64,000 bases of DNA from an uncultured Bacteroidota bacterium (lineage in GTDB: Bacteria; Bacteroidota; Bacteroidia; Bacteroidales; P3), in the NCBI GenBank assembly GCA_902800395.1, contig CADCEC010000010.1:92122-156121 (forward strand). The letters run 5' to 3'. Made by a program: the position numbers and the translations under genes. Of the stretch, positions 9,201 through 19,295 are shown in pieces. Numbering within the stretch: position 1 is the stretch's first letter; each line of letters starts with the position of its first letter. Below the pieces are notes generated by a model. The model was not told where the DNA came from. It searched no databases and was given only the letters and a program-made list of their open reading frames with translations.

Positions 9201-12200
9201 GACGAATAACCGCTTCCTGAACAATATTGTGGTCTGTCTGGACAACCTGAATTACGCCTTCTATTATCTTCCCGGAACGGTGACGAGCAACGAGGTGGGA
9301 CACAATGTGTACTATTCGATGGGTACGACGATGAACCGCAAGGGATCGGCCCAGGCGTATGACATGGACGAATGGAGAGTGCTGGAGCCTGCCGACTCGC
9401 TGTCGGTGAAGGTGAATCCCAACTTCCTGAATGGCTCTCTGGTGGACTTGCGCACCTTCAACCGTCAGGTGAAGGGTCTCGGTATTCCGTTGGCGTCGGT
9501 GCCGGTGGATATGTTCGACACGCTGCGTGGCGACTCTGCCACTTGTCCGGGTGCTTACGAGTTTGTGTCGCTGGGTTATGACTTCGAGCCGGAGGCGCTG
9601 GTGAATCCGGAGGCCTCGACCTGCTATATGCCGTTGCAGACTGAACTGGTGTTGAGAATCAGGAATAACGGTACAAGTGTGTATACGGGAAGTGGGTTGA
9701 CGGTGACGTACAAGGTGAACAACCAGGCACCGGTCACGATTTCGGTGACGGACACCATCCCTGCCGACGACACTGCGACCATTCATACGGGAGCGCTGCT
9801 CTCGTTGCCTGCCAGCGGCTTTAACGATGTGACTTATAATATCAGGGTTTGGACGAACTATGCCGCCGACCCCAATGCAACGAACGACACGAATGTGTTC
9901 ACGGTGGTGAGCAAGTACCATCCTGCTGCGCCGGACGATGTGGACCTGCTGATAGACTATGCCACAGAGGCGTCGGTGACGCCGGTGCTGGGTGTGAATC
10001 AGTGGTCTGTGTACACGCATACGGCTGCGCCGCAGCGTCCGTCGACGCTCTATTGGTACCGCGACACCCTGGATGCGGACCCGTTCTATGTGGGCCCGAC
10101 ACTGACGACCGACACCTTGCGTCAGGATACGACGTTCTGGTTCCGCCAGCGTCGTGCGCAGCCCATGGTGCGCATCACGCAGTTGGAGATTAAGCATGGT
10201 GGCACAGGTGTCAATGCCGCCACCGGCGAGACCCCCAATGCTCCCTATTGGCTCGTTGCGACCCGCAAGGCGGCGTTGCAGCTGACCAATGTTGGCGACG
10301 CGCCGGCATGCCTCTATGGGGATACAATAGTGACGGTGAGTCCAACAACCAATTTGAACAACAAGAGCTATCGCTTCAACGACAGCATCTATATCCAACC
10401 CGGCCAGTCTCTGGTGGTGCAGTTCGCCACCGGTAACTCTGTGAGTCCGGCGAACACGGTGCATACGGGCACTCCGCTGAGCGGCGTGCAGATAACGGCC
10501 TCAAGCAATATCGCCATCCAGTATAAGCGCAACGGAGTGGTGGAGGATGCTGTAGTGCTGGGCACTGTCGCAAACCACAACTCGCCCTCGTGGGTGTGGA
10601 CAGGTGGCGGTGTGGATCTTTCGGGCAGCACGACGACGGCAGGTATTGTGAGGACGGGTTTTGTGGGTACCATGAACGACTGGCGTATTGCCACGGATGC
10701 CAATCCAATGATGCTGAACAGCACCGATCCGAACTGGATTTGGTATGTCGACAACGGCTGCGAAGGAGAGTTTGCGACGGCGAGTGTGAGCATGATAGCG
10801 CCTCCTCCGGCGGACCTCGATGTGAGCCATGTACAGCTTCCGACCAGCAGTTGTGGACTGGGGCTCGAAAATGTGACTGTGACGGTGCGCAACTACGGTC
10901 TGCAGCCTGTGAATGGATTTGTGTTGAACTACACCACGGGCAGCGATACGGTGACGGAAGCTTTTGCAGACACGCTCCCCAACAGTGCCGTGAGGAACGT
11001 GACCTTCACCGCCCCGTTGAACCTTGCTTTCGACCATGATACGACTTTGACGGTGAAGGTGTGGGTGAATGCCGTTACAGGCGACCCGATACAGAGCAAT
11101 GACACTAGCAGTGCTACGGTGTTGTCGCGCTATACTCCGTCAGCTCCTGATACCCTTGCCAACCGCATTGTTGAATATGCCACTCGCGATACGGTGACCA
11201 TCACGCCGACGGTGGAGGGATTGATACCGGTGTGGTATGATTATTATGGCAATGCCGTAGACACGGGCTATATGGGAGTGAGCGAGATACTCTATGTCGG
11301 TGGCACGAGGAGTGTGAGCTGGATGGTGTACGACTACCACTGGGGCCAGATTGGCGCCGGTACGGCCACCAATGGCAATACGGCCTATCCCTCGCCTTAC
11401 CAGCCCGGCAGCAAGCATGCCAAGCAGCAGTATATCTATAGTGCCAGTGAGCTGAGGGCTTTAGGCTTGGAGGCCGGTTATATCGACTCGATAGCCTTCG
11501 ATCTGCAGCAAATGGTGGGCAGCACGACATCGGTTAACTTCATTGACTACTATGTGTCGATGGGCTTGACGAGCGACACCATCTTTGCGAACACGTCGGA
11601 CTGGAAGAGCACGGAGGTGGTGATGCACCGTTCGCCTCTGACGATACAATCGAGTGACTGTGGCCAGTGGAAGCCGTTGCGCTTCGACCGACCCTTCTAT
11701 TGGGACGGTGAGTCGAGTGTGGTGGTGCAGCTGGTGCATTATATCGACCCGAAAGTCACCACGGGTGTGAAGAGTGCCTATACGGTGAAGAACAACACCA
11801 CCTTGCACAAGAACGGCGACAATGCTTTGTCGCCCACGACGATGGACTTTGTGGGTGCGGGTACGAAAGGCAACAACCGCCCGAACATCCGCTTGTACAA
11901 CTCGGTCTATGGCTGTGAGAGTGAGGCCACACCTTATGAGGTGCAACTGGTGAACATACCGGCCGTCGATATGGCCATCTTCTGGCCCGACGGGGTAGAC
12001 ACGATAGAATACAACTCGTGTGACAGCTTGGAATTCTATATCAACCTGCGCAACCAGGGTGCCTCGGTGGTAGATACGATGAAAGTGTATTATACCATTG
12101 ATGCCCAAGCGGTGGACAGTGTGGAGGTGACGACGCAGATGGTGCCTGGCGTGATGAACAATGTGCTGCTGCTGAAGCAACCGATGATGCCGGGTCGCCA

Positions 12201-15200
12201 CACGCTGACGGTGGTGACGGGAGCCGAGGGTGACCTGATTCCTGGCAACGACACCATCAGCAGAATGTTCGCCGTGCGCTTCTGTGGAGGCGTCTACACG
12301 ATAGCCCCCACGGGTGCCGACTATCACGCCTTCGGCGAAGCCATTGACACGCTGAATGCTGTTGGTGTGGAGGGCCCTGTGACCTTCAATGTGGGTAGCG
12401 GCACTTATACGGAGCAGGTGGTGCTGAACACCATCCCCGGGGCGTCGTCCGCCAACACCATTGCCTTCATCGGCGTGGGAGAGGATGTGAAGCTCACTGC
12501 CGCCACCACTGCTGCCGACAACTATGTCTTCTTCCTGGACAGCGCGTCGAATGTGACGTTGCGGAACATCTGCATCGAGGCTCGTCCCACGGGCAACGGT
12601 GCCGCGCTGCCGGGCAATGCTTTGGTGATGCAGAAAGGTGCGAACATCACTGTTGACAGCTGCACCATTCGAGTGAAAGGCAACATCAACAACGCCAATG
12701 CCAGCTGTGTGGTGCTGGGCGACAACATCAGCAACTTGCTGTTCACCAACAATGTGGTAGACAGTGGCTTCTACTCCATCCGCACCGCAGGAACGGGCGT
12801 GGGCTACAACGATGTGGTGCTGCGGAACAACGTCTTCCATGGATTCTGGATGATGGGCGCTAACCTGAGAGGAGTCACGAACCTGACGGTGGTAGGCAAC
12901 CGCATCACCTCTGGGGTGTCGACTGCCGGCCGTTCGCTGAGAGGCCTTTACCTGGCGCAGACGGCGGGTGACTTCCTGGTGGACAAGAACCATATCTACC
13001 TGAACGACACGAAGACTGGCGGCAAGATAGGCATCCAGCTGGAGAACATCAGCTGTCTGGGTTCCAATCCGGGCTATGTGACGAATAACATGATAGGATG
13101 TACGGGCACAGGTGTTGCCAACCTGCCGACTGGCATGAAGCCCTGTGGCATCTGGATAGACAGCAGCTCGAGCAACATCAACGTAGTGTATAACACGGTG
13201 CGCATTGAATGCGGCACAGTGGCCGCGAGTGCCACCTTCAGTGAGAACTCGTATGCCTTCTTCACGGGTGCGACGGTGAACAACATCCATGTGATGAACA
13301 ACATCTTCTCGAACTTCCTGAAAGGCTACGCCTACTATGTGACAGAGCTGAACACGGTGACGTTGTCGAACTTCAACGCCTATTATACGGAGAGTGAGCA
13401 CCCCTTCTACTGGAAGCAGGTGAAGGCCTCGCTTGCGGAGTTGCAGGCTGCCAATAGCGACGATGCCAACTCGGTGGTGGACCAGCCCTTCTTCATCAGT
13501 AATGAGGACCTGCACCTGGTGATGATCAACTTCGTTACCTTGGCGCAGTACACCACGGAGGTCACCGACGACATCGACGGCACTATCAGGAGTCAGATCC
13601 CTGCACCCACGATTGGTGCTCATGAGATGTCGGTCTGCACGCACGACCTGGCGGTCATCGAGATACTGTCGCCGACGGTACCTGGAGACACGAACTTCCG
13701 CTATCCCGACAAGATGCCGCCGAACATCGAAGGCGACTCGGTGTGGGTGAAGGCGCGCTTCTTCAACAACGGCCGTTCGCTGGAGAACGGGGTGCAGTGG
13801 TATGCCTATCTGGAGGGCTATGAGAGCATCACGCGGACGCCGAACCGGAACCTGGGTACCTTCAACCCGTCACAGATGAAGATAGACTCGGTGCTGATGC
13901 CGACGCAATTGGGCATCATCAACCGGCAGAAGATACATGTTGTGCTGACGGCAGGAGCCAACGAGTGCTCGCCGGAGGACAACGACAGGGTAGGGGATGT
14001 GTATTTGGCGCCGGCCTACGACTTCAAAGCCGACGGCACCTCGACGATGTCGACAGAAGGCTGCTATAGACAGAACACCACGTTGCAGATCACGGTGAAG
14101 AATGCGGGCTTCAAGGACATCCCTGCGGGCACGCAGCTGACCATCGGCTTCCTGCCGCAGATTACGCAGCCTGCGGGCACTGTGGTGTCGACGATGCCTG
14201 GAGTGTCGGAAGGCACAGTGACGCTGCCGACGGCCCTGCTTTGCAACCAGACGGTGCTGCTGTCGCTCCCCTACACGGTGAACCTGTATCCCACGGGCCT
14301 GTATACGGACCTGCAGGTGAGGATCAGAGGCTGGGTGCATCACGACTTAGATGTGTCGCCCGGCAACGACACCACGGCGGGTTCTGTGGTACCGTCGTAC
14401 TACACCCCTGCGCCGCCGGTTGGATATGACACCACGCTGGCCTACGGTACGTGGGGAGCGGTGCGAGCCTCGCAGGAGAACACTCGACCCATCCGCTGGT
14501 ACCGGGATGTGGGAAGTGACCCGTACTACAGTCCGAGCCAGTATGCCGCTTCGCGCCGCTGGACGAACACGCCGCAGTACTTCCACGATTCGACCTATTA
14601 TCTGAACTGCCTCTCATCGCACAACTGTGCGAGTGACTATTCGCCGGTGACGGTGCATGTGGCGGCGCGGATACCGAATGATATGGCGATGAAGCAGGTG
14701 CTGGCGCCGTTGGGAGACAGGGTGTATATGGAGAACGACACGGTGAGGGTGGTAATCTCGAACTATGGCACCTCGTCGCAGACGAACATCCCCATCACCT
14801 ACCAGCTGAAGAGAGGCAACACGGTGGTGCAGACGGAGACGGAGATATGCAATGCGACGATACCTGCGGGACAGGACTACACCTACACCTTTAGTCACCT
14901 GCTGAACATCACGACGCCGACGTCGGCGCAGAACTACTCGTTGAACATCTGGACGGACCTGGCGACCGATGGCACTCGCCGCAACGACACCTTGCGTACG
15001 CCGCATCTGTTCCATTCGTTGCCGGAGAGCACGTATGACCCGCAGTGTTCGTCGAATCCGAGTTTTGATGTGACGAGGGTGTCGTACAACGAGATAGACT
15101 TCGACCTGCCGCCGTTGGGACGTGGGTTGACAGACTTGGCGAGCTACGCTGCTCCGGACTACCCGGTGCTGCATGTGACGCGAGGGACCACGGACTCGCT

Positions 15201-18063
15201 GATTATCGGGGTGATGCCGCTCGATGCCTCGCAGTTGCGCAACCGCTACAATGCATGGGCTTATATCGACTTTGACCGCAGCGGTACCTTCACGGCCGAC
15301 GAGAAGGTGGTGAACGGGGTGACCTTCTATGACGAGCAGCTGTGTGTGAACCAGGTCACCATCCCGCAGACGGCCTCGTACGGATATATGAGGATGAGGA
15401 TAGCTGTGGGTTCGTACAACTCGACGAACATCACGGGCTTCGACCCTGTGGGCGGTATTCCTGCCGACAAAGATGGTCACACGCTGGAGTTCCTCCTGTT
15501 TGTGGATGAGGAGGTCCCGACGCACGATATCGCCGTTACGCAGGTGGTTGCTCCGCGCAGTTACCTGATTAGTGACGACCTGCCGAAGACAGTGTCGTTC
15601 CGCATAGCCAACAAGGGCTCGATGTCGGTGACTCAGCCGCAGTTCCACTACCGCTTCATCGACTCGCAGAACGACAGTGCCGCTGGAGGATACATCTCTT
15701 ACAACGGCACCCTTGAGCCTGGTGCGAGTGCTGTGGTGAGCCTGCCGGAACATGTGTTCCCCTTCGGCACCACGGTGCTGAACATCTCGTATGAGAGTGA
15801 GGAGGACACCATTCTGGAGAACAATATGCTGGTGTATGAGTACAACCGGTTCCACATCATCACATTGACCTTGGACGACGACTTTGAGGGCGAGAACATC
15901 TGGTATGCGCCGACGGGTTACAATGCCTACTCGCACAACTACTGGGAGCGTGGCTACCCGACGAAGTCGAAGCTCAACGCCCCTTACTCCGACTCGAATG
16001 CATGGGTGACGGACCTGAACAGCAGCATCGTCTCGGGCAAGCGAGGCAATGTCAGCTACCTGTACAGCCCCATCATCAACATTGCGCAAATCAGGGTGGA
16101 CACCATCTCGTTCTACCTGCGGAGAAACCTGACGAACGGAAGTACGCTGCATGTGGAGTTCTTCAATGGCGACCGTCGTTGGGTGAAGCTGGAGACCGAC
16201 TCGGCCAATGCGTGGTACAACAACACGGAAGAGGAGGTGTTTGACGGCACCACACCGGGTTCGTCGTATGGCCACTTCTGGGTGCCCTGCTGGCGTTCGC
16301 GCATTTCGGGTGACTTCCCCGAGAAGCTGCAGTTCCGCCTAGTGTACACGACGCCGATGGGTTCGACGAACACCAGTGCCTTTGGAGAGGGATGTGCCGT
16401 TGACAACTTCCGTATCGGCCGAGCTCCCATCCGTAACGACGCCGGCGTGGTGGCCATCACCTATCCCACCGCTCCCTCTTACGGACAGACCATCTTCCCG
16501 GAGGTGGTGGTGGAGAACTTCGGACTGGACACCATCCGTGAAGCCACCATCGGCTACACGCACTATGGCACCTATATGCCCAAGATGTCCACCGTCTCCT
16601 GCCTCATTGCCCCCGGTGAGACCGACACCATAGCGCTGACCTCGTCGTTCCTTATCACCAGTGACTTCCCGGATACCTTCTATATCAATGCCTTTACGAA
16701 AATCGACGGTGATATCTTCAGGGACAACGACAGTATCTCGGTGGCCTTCCCGTTGGCACCGTTGGCGAACGACATTGCGGCCCATGAGTTCATCTATCCG
16801 TTGGACCGTGTCATTGCTGGCGACACCAATATACAGGTCACAATACGTATCCGTAACTTCGGAGAGAATCCCATCCATCACGCAGTGGCCACCTATATTG
16901 TCAATAGTGGCGAGCGGGTAGACGAGGATATCAACTTCGAGGACTACCTTGGGCGGCCGTTCGAGTCGATGGAATACTTCAACTATACCTTCCGGCAGAG
17001 GATACGTGCCAACATGGGTATCATGAGGATAACGGCCATCATCAAGAGTGACTCGAACGACTACATCTACAACGACACCATCTCGAAGCGAGTGGAGGGA
17101 GTGACGTCGGTATATGACATCGCCGCCAACTCGATTCTTGTGGATACGTCGGCATTCACCACGGTGAGGCTGCAGCTGAACATCGACAACCTGGGAGCCC
17201 GTGGAGCCAATGGCTTCGAGGTGGGCTTCTATCTGGACAACGACACAAGTACCATCCACAAGGAGGTGTACAGTCGAGAACAGCCGCTACCGGCGCTCAC
17301 CAGTGGTTACTTTATGTTCGACACCGTCCTGATGCCGCGTCCGGCGGGTTACCACAACGTCACGGGATTTGTCAGGATGGAGAACGACAATGACCCCTCT
17401 AACGACACCACCTCTGTGTTGGCCAGCTATCTCCGCGACCTCGAGTTCGTGAAGCTCATCGTCGAGGAGACCGCACAATCCGACTGCCGAGTGTTCGCCG
17501 TACTCCGCAATGTCGGCAACCTCTCGGTGCTCGACAATGCCCCCATCCAGCTGCGTGCTGTCATCAATGGTACCACCATCCGCTGGAGCCAGAGGAAGCG
17601 TGTGGAACCTGGCCAGACGGTGAAGATACAGTTCAAGAAGACAGAGGGAATGGACACTGTGGACAACAATATTCCCAAGAGCCCCACGCGTTCCTATACC
17701 GGCAGTGGAACCCTCACGCTGGGTAGCGATATGGACACCTCGAACAATATGACCAGCTTCGTTGAGGTGGCTAACAACGTGGAGGGTGTTCCCGTCGTTG
17801 AGGCTTCGCTGCTCTCCCTGGAGCAGAACTACCCCAACCCCTTCACGGGACGTACCACTGTGGGATTCACGCTGCCAGAGGGAGCCACCGTGCGCTTCTT
17901 CATCGTCGACGCAATGGGACATGTTGTCAATAGCTTCTCGCGCTTCTTCAGCGCCGGAGAGCAGACCATCACGCTCGATATGGAGGCCTACTCCTCGGGC
18001 ATCTACTACTACGGTATTGAAGTGAACGGCGAACGCCGCATGAAGAAAATGATTCTGCGCTGA
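6265..18063 (+). CDS. Giant (3932 aa) T9SS type A cargo protein with beta-helix, CARDB-like and MAM-like domains
   Basis: A very large secreted protein. A signal peptide (MKLRFFLTGVIFVFSG) is followed by a MAM/jelly-roll-like domain starting QGFENGE (about 25-215). Two right-handed parallel beta-helix regions follow, at about 657-1090 (opening GVRYVGGTNRDFNTLEEF) and 2005-2450 (opening VYTIAPTGADYHAFGEA). Many CARDB-like Ig-fold repeats (pattern V..N.G) occupy 550-650, 1100-2000, 2450-2900 and 3395-3830. A GEVED-like segment (AYIDFDRSGTFTADE) lies near 3000 and a second MAM-like domain (DDDFEGENIWYAPTGYN) near 3204-3390. The last ~80 residues (LEQNYPNPFTGRTTVGF ... SGIYYYGIEVNG) form a T9SS type A sorting domain. 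No enzyme motif was recognised; an adhesin or surface-layer role is inferred. The stop overlaps the tilS start by 1 nt. Confidence 0.9.
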   Translation: MKLRFFLTGVIFVFSGLVSRGQVVEALYQGFENGETSRVSATPTSSMAYSTTYHASGSRSLELSQSNTEDVTLYLDTLDFTNDLTIRYISLYFDHICKVPRDDGAYQMCAIYFKRPNQPDWTRVTNTYYNMTEGGSSAFSSLQYFNNNSYPEWEGNAPITNDIWKSERFDFNNVIIPSLAPEERKLMFKFVIRQKTSSGAATGKWLLDNVKVNASSEMMVRPKLKMAMYPDLYYHPNSRGARIELNATTTLAANIDPDSVYLIYRVGSDPTPVRVPMAQVTGRTNYFRCQIPFFGYDTLMAFYCVAKDATNNHNAARFPAQEGGWQEYACVRGVEQPGVERPGFVGTTSTADFPFPWYADNRSEWVFDSALMAEAGYKAGTITALRFTTGAHTNNVTRQQVRIMMKNVPTDYTVDTSVYESYPYTESYMHTVYDSALTIPERNVGGTFTIQLQDSFYYAGKDLVMQMAYHNPSDMTATSVKTISMCPGKPTIWITASEADYGRSGFTLTVPNKKSTRRPAIVITQRKNIPLLYDMGFVTDTASPEYGLVTPNHDVPMTPTDHSLQVRLKNWGALTANAIRISYSIDGTVNGYYDWSGTLAGGAVQMITIAPNVPLTAGFHTLRVWVEDSLTAGGQRYRDHEPYNDTVYSEFVVCEGPMHGVRYVGGTNRDFNTLEEFLYALSRCGVDDTLVVKLAAGQYKPATMLAFSGSSASNYVVFEPRTNNVTFYADATVPEAVATEILNLEQVSNVRFRNIKFVRRTATEDTTVLESMVRMGINTVNCRFEGCSFIDSVANPVATLRINSLVNSGYANGIIIDGCTFRGGKVGVDLRGIAEDALSQNNKVSRSLFYNQYESAINVQNQTNVVIEKNEMYDVLSNTSYVLLVSECYGASKFLANKIYTSHGAGAMGVSMAVGTSSQRILIANNMVVGNDDGSANLMRSPLNIIQASYTDVVYNSVKMTATTRSNIAAATLGGGSLLTNNRFLNNIVVCLDNLNYAFYYLPGTVTSNEVGHNVYYSMGTTMNRKGSAQAYDMDEWRVLEPADSLSVKVNPNFLNGSLVDLRTFNRQVKGLGIPLASVPVDMFDTLRGDSATCPGAYEFVSLGYDFEPEALVNPEASTCYMPLQTELVLRIRNNGTSVYTGSGLTVTYKVNNQAPVTISVTDTIPADDTATIHTGALLSLPASGFNDVTYNIRVWTNYAADPNATNDTNVFTVVSKYHPAAPDDVDLLIDYATEASVTPVLGVNQWSVYTHTAAPQRPSTLYWYRDTLDADPFYVGPTLTTDTLRQDTTFWFRQRRAQPMVRITQLEIKHGGTGVNAATGETPNAPYWLVATRKAALQLTNVGDAPACLYGDTIVTVSPTTNLNNKSYRFNDSIYIQPGQSLVVQFATGNSVSPANTVHTGTPLSGVQITASSNIAIQYKRNGVVEDAVVLGTVANHNSPSWVWTGGGVDLSGSTTTAGIVRTGFVGTMNDWRIATDANPMMLNSTDPNWIWYVDNGCEGEFATASVSMIAPPPADLDVSHVQLPTSSCGLGLENVTVTVRNYGLQPVNGFVLNYTTGSDTVTEAFADTLPNSAVRNVTFTAPLNLAFDHDTTLTVKVWVNAVTGDPIQSNDTSSATVLSRYTPSAPDTLANRIVEYATRDTVTITPTVEGLIPVWYDYYGNAVDTGYMGVSEILYVGGTRSVSWMVYDYHWGQIGAGTATNGNTAYPSPYQPGSKHAKQQYIYSASELRALGLEAGYIDSIAFDLQQMVGSTTSVNFIDYYVSMGLTSDTIFANTSDWKSTEVVMHRSPLTIQSSDCGQWKPLRFDRPFYWDGESSVVVQLVHYIDPKVTTGVKSAYTVKNNTTLHKNGDNALSPTTMDFVGAGTKGNNRPNIRLYNSVYGCESEATPYEVQLVNIPAVDMAIFWPDGVDTIEYNSCDSLEFYINLRNQGASVVDTMKVYYTIDAQAVDSVEVTTQMVPGVMNNVLLLKQPMMPGRHTLTVVTGAEGDLIPGNDTISRMFAVRFCGGVYTIAPTGADYHAFGEAIDTLNAVGVEGPVTFNVGSGTYTEQVVLNTIPGASSANTIAFIGVGEDVKLTAATTAADNYVFFLDSASNVTLRNICIEARPTGNGAALPGNALVMQKGANITVDSCTIRVKGNINNANASCVVLGDNISNLLFTNNVVDSGFYSIRTAGTGVGYNDVVLRNNVFHGFWMMGANLRGVTNLTVVGNRITSGVSTAGRSLRGLYLAQTAGDFLVDKNHIYLNDTKTGGKIGIQLENISCLGSNPGYVTNNMIGCTGTGVANLPTGMKPCGIWIDSSSSNINVVYNTVRIECGTVAASATFSENSYAFFTGATVNNIHVMNNIFSNFLKGYAYYVTELNTVTLSNFNAYYTESEHPFYWKQVKASLAELQAANSDDANSVVDQPFFISNEDLHLVMINFVTLAQYTTEVTDDIDGTIRSQIPAPTIGAHEMSVCTHDLAVIEILSPTVPGDTNFRYPDKMPPNIEGDSVWVKARFFNNGRSLENGVQWYAYLEGYESITRTPNRNLGTFNPSQMKIDSVLMPTQLGIINRQKIHVVLTAGANECSPEDNDRVGDVYLAPAYDFKADGTSTMSTEGCYRQNTTLQITVKNAGFKDIPAGTQLTIGFLPQITQPAGTVVSTMPGVSEGTVTLPTALLCNQTVLLSLPYTVNLYPTGLYTDLQVRIRGWVHHDLDVSPGNDTTAGSVVPSYYTPAPPVGYDTTLAYGTWGAVRASQENTRPIRWYRDVGSDPYYSPSQYAASRRWTNTPQYFHDSTYYLNCLSSHNCASDYSPVTVHVAARIPNDMAMKQVLAPLGDRVYMENDTVRVVISNYGTSSQTNIPITYQLKRGNTVVQTETEICNATIPAGQDYTYTFSHLLNITTPTSAQNYSLNIWTDLATDGTRRNDTLRTPHLFHSLPESTYDPQCSSNPSFDVTRVSYNEIDFDLPPLGRGLTDLASYAAPDYPVLHVTRGTTDSLIIGVMPLDASQLRNRYNAWAYIDFDRSGTFTADEKVVNGVTFYDEQLCVNQVTIPQTASYGYMRMRIAVGSYNSTNITGFDPVGGIPADKDGHTLEFLLFVDEEVPTHDIAVTQVVAPRSYLISDDLPKTVSFRIANKGSMSVTQPQFHYRFIDSQNDSAAGGYISYNGTLEPGASAVVSLPEHVFPFGTTVLNISYESEEDTILENNMLVYEYNRFHIITLTLDDDFEGENIWYAPTGYNAYSHNYWERGYPTKSKLNAPYSDSNAWVTDLNSSIVSGKRGNVSYLYSPIINIAQIRVDTISFYLRRNLTNGSTLHVEFFNGDRRWVKLETDSANAWYNNTEEEVFDGTTPGSSYGHFWVPCWRSRISGDFPEKLQFRLVYTTPMGSTNTSAFGEGCAVDNFRIGRAPIRNDAGVVAITYPTAPSYGQTIFPEVVVENFGLDTIREATIGYTHYGTYMPKMSTVSCLIAPGETDTIALTSSFLITSDFPDTFYINAFTKIDGDIFRDNDSISVAFPLAPLANDIAAHEFIYPLDRVIAGDTNIQVTIRIRNFGENPIHHAVATYIVNSGERVDEDINFEDYLGRPFESMEYFNYTFRQRIRANMGIMRITAIIKSDSNDYIYNDTISKRVEGVTSVYDIAANSILVDTSAFTTVRLQLNIDNLGARGANGFEVGFYLDNDTSTIHKEVYSREQPLPALTSGYFMFDTVLMPRPAGYHNVTGFVRMENDNDPSNDTTSVLASYLRDLEFVKLIVEETAQSDCRVFAVLRNVGNLSVLDNAPIQLRAVINGTTIRWSQRKRVEPGQTVKIQFKKTEGMDTVDNNIPKSPTRSYTGSGTLTLGSDMDTSNNMTSFVEVANNVEGVPVVEASLLSLEQNYPNPFTGRTTVGFTLPEGATVRFFIVDAMGHVVNSFSRFFSAGEQTITLDMEAYSSGIYYYGIEVNGERRMKKMILR

Positions 18064-19295
18064 TGCTTCAACGCTTCAAAGACTACATCCTGCAGCAACA
18101 CCTCTTCTCCCCCGGGGAAGAGGTGTTGCTCGCCGTGAGCGGCGGGAGGGACTCGGTCTGTATGGCTCATCTCTTCCATCAGGCAGGCTTTCCCTTCTCC
18201 ATAGCCCATTGCAACTTCCACCTCCGGGGGGATGACAGCGACCACGACGAGGCCTTTGTGCGGCGGCTTGCCGCCGACTATGGCGTCCCCTGCCATGTGG
18301 CGCAGTTCGACACCCGCGCCGTTGCCGCCGCTACAGGCGAGAGTATCGAAGAGGCCGCCCGTCGGCTTCGCTACGAATATTTTGCCTCCCTCCTTACCTC
18401 CTTATCTCCAACCTCCTTATCTCCTAAAATCGTTGCTACCGCTCACCACCGCGACGATTCCATCGAGACCTTCTTCCTCAACCTCTTCCGCGGTACCGGT
18501 ATCGCCGGCCTTCACGGCATCCGTCCCATCTCGGAAGTAAGAATGAAGAATGAAGAATTAATAATTATTCGACCGTTACTGCCGTTTAGTCGCGCTGACA
18601 TAGACGCTTTTATTGAGGAGAACCACCTCGAATACGTCGAAGACGCTACCAACGCAGAACTTGATGCCCGCCGCAACCAGATACGTCACCGCCTGATGCC
18701 GCTGCTGCGCGAACTCTATCCCTCTGTCGACGCCACTATGGCTGCCAATATCGAGCGCCTCCACGACACCGAATTATTATATAAGGAATATATAGAAACC
18801 CTTCGCTCCCAACTCGTCAAACCTTACCCCTCCCGTCTCCCGCTGGAGATCCTCTCCCTCGACCTCCCCCAACTATTGTCCTTTCACTCCCTTTCACTCC
18901 CTTTCACTCCCTTTCACTCCTTACTTTTTGAGCTTCTCCGTCCTTACGGCTTCAACGCCTCCACCGTCCGCGACATCCTCTCTGTTTTGGAGCGCCAATA
19001 TCCTGCCGGCAATAACCCCTCTGGACAGCTTTTCTATTCTCCCACCCATGTTGCCGAACTCCACCGCGGACAGCTTCTTATAGCCCCCGATGTCGAACCC
19101 GCCCCCGGACGCCATCCGCAGCCGGGCGACCGCATACGATTGAAAAGAGGCAGCCGCCTTCTCAGCGACTACCTCAAAGACTTGGGTCTCTCGCGTATCG
19201 AGCGCCGCCATGTGCTCCTCCGCGTTAATGCGGACGGATTTGTCGAACTGATAGCAGACGGTCAGCTCGGTCGGCAGGCTCGCGATGATAAATAA
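18063..19295 (+). CDS. tilS: tRNA(Ile)-lysidine synthase TilS
   Basis: TilS uses ATP to attach lysine to C34 of tRNA(Ile2) so that it reads AUA; it is essential and cytoplasmic. The PP-loop motif SGGRDS is at residues 26-31, followed by CNFHLRGDDSDHDEAFV, ATGESIEEAARRLRYEYF and TAHHRDDSIETFFLNLFRG, all diagnostic. The 410 residues include three oddities in variable loops made of low-complexity DNA: CTCCTTA-type repeats at about 18387-18428, GAATGAA repeats at 18536-18571 (MKNEELIII), and four perfect 10-bp repeats at 18881-18920 (LSFHSLSLPFTPFHS). All keep the frame. The gene is 1 nt overlapped with the cargo giant and ends inside the opposing plug gene (71-nt overlap). Confidence 0.95.
   Translation: MLQRFKDYILQQHLFSPGEEVLLAVSGGRDSVCMAHLFHQAGFPFSIAHCNFHLRGDDSDHDEAFVRRLAADYGVPCHVAQFDTRAVAAATGESIEEAARRLRYEYFASLLTSLSPTSLSPKIVATAHHRDDSIETFFLNLFRGTGIAGLHGIRPISEVRMKNEELIIIRPLLPFSRADIDAFIEENHLEYVEDATNAELDARRNQIRHRLMPLLRELYPSVDATMAANIERLHDTELLYKEYIETLRSQLVKPYPSRLPLEILSLDLPQLLSFHSLSLPFTPFHSLLFELLRPYGFNASTVRDILSVLERQYPAGNNPSGQLFYSPTHVAELHRGQLLIAPDVEPAPGRHPQPGDRIRLKRGSRLLSDYLKDLGLSRIERRHVLLRVNADGFVELIADGQLGRQARDDK
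18881..18920 (+). repeat. Four perfect 10-bp tandem repeats inside tilS
   Basis: The unit CTTTCACTCC occurs four times without mismatch. As 10 is not a multiple of 3, gain or loss of one unit would shift the frame of an essential gene. The same unit, in the coding orientation, recurs in the signal-peptide region of the unrelated gene at 24623-28090 (27991-28030). Confidence 0.95.

Noticed and set aside
7039-10464. 1141-codon open frame on the minus strand inside the 3932-aa cargo gene
   Set aside because: The plus-strand gene has signal peptide, recognisable domains and sorting domain. The minus frame is Arg/His/Val-rich without any motif and stays open because of plus-strand codon use. The same applies to 11461-13644 and 14614-16275.
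18881-18920. CRISPR-like array
   Set aside because: Repeats are directly adjacent without spacers and lie within tilS; no cas gene is present anywhere in the window.
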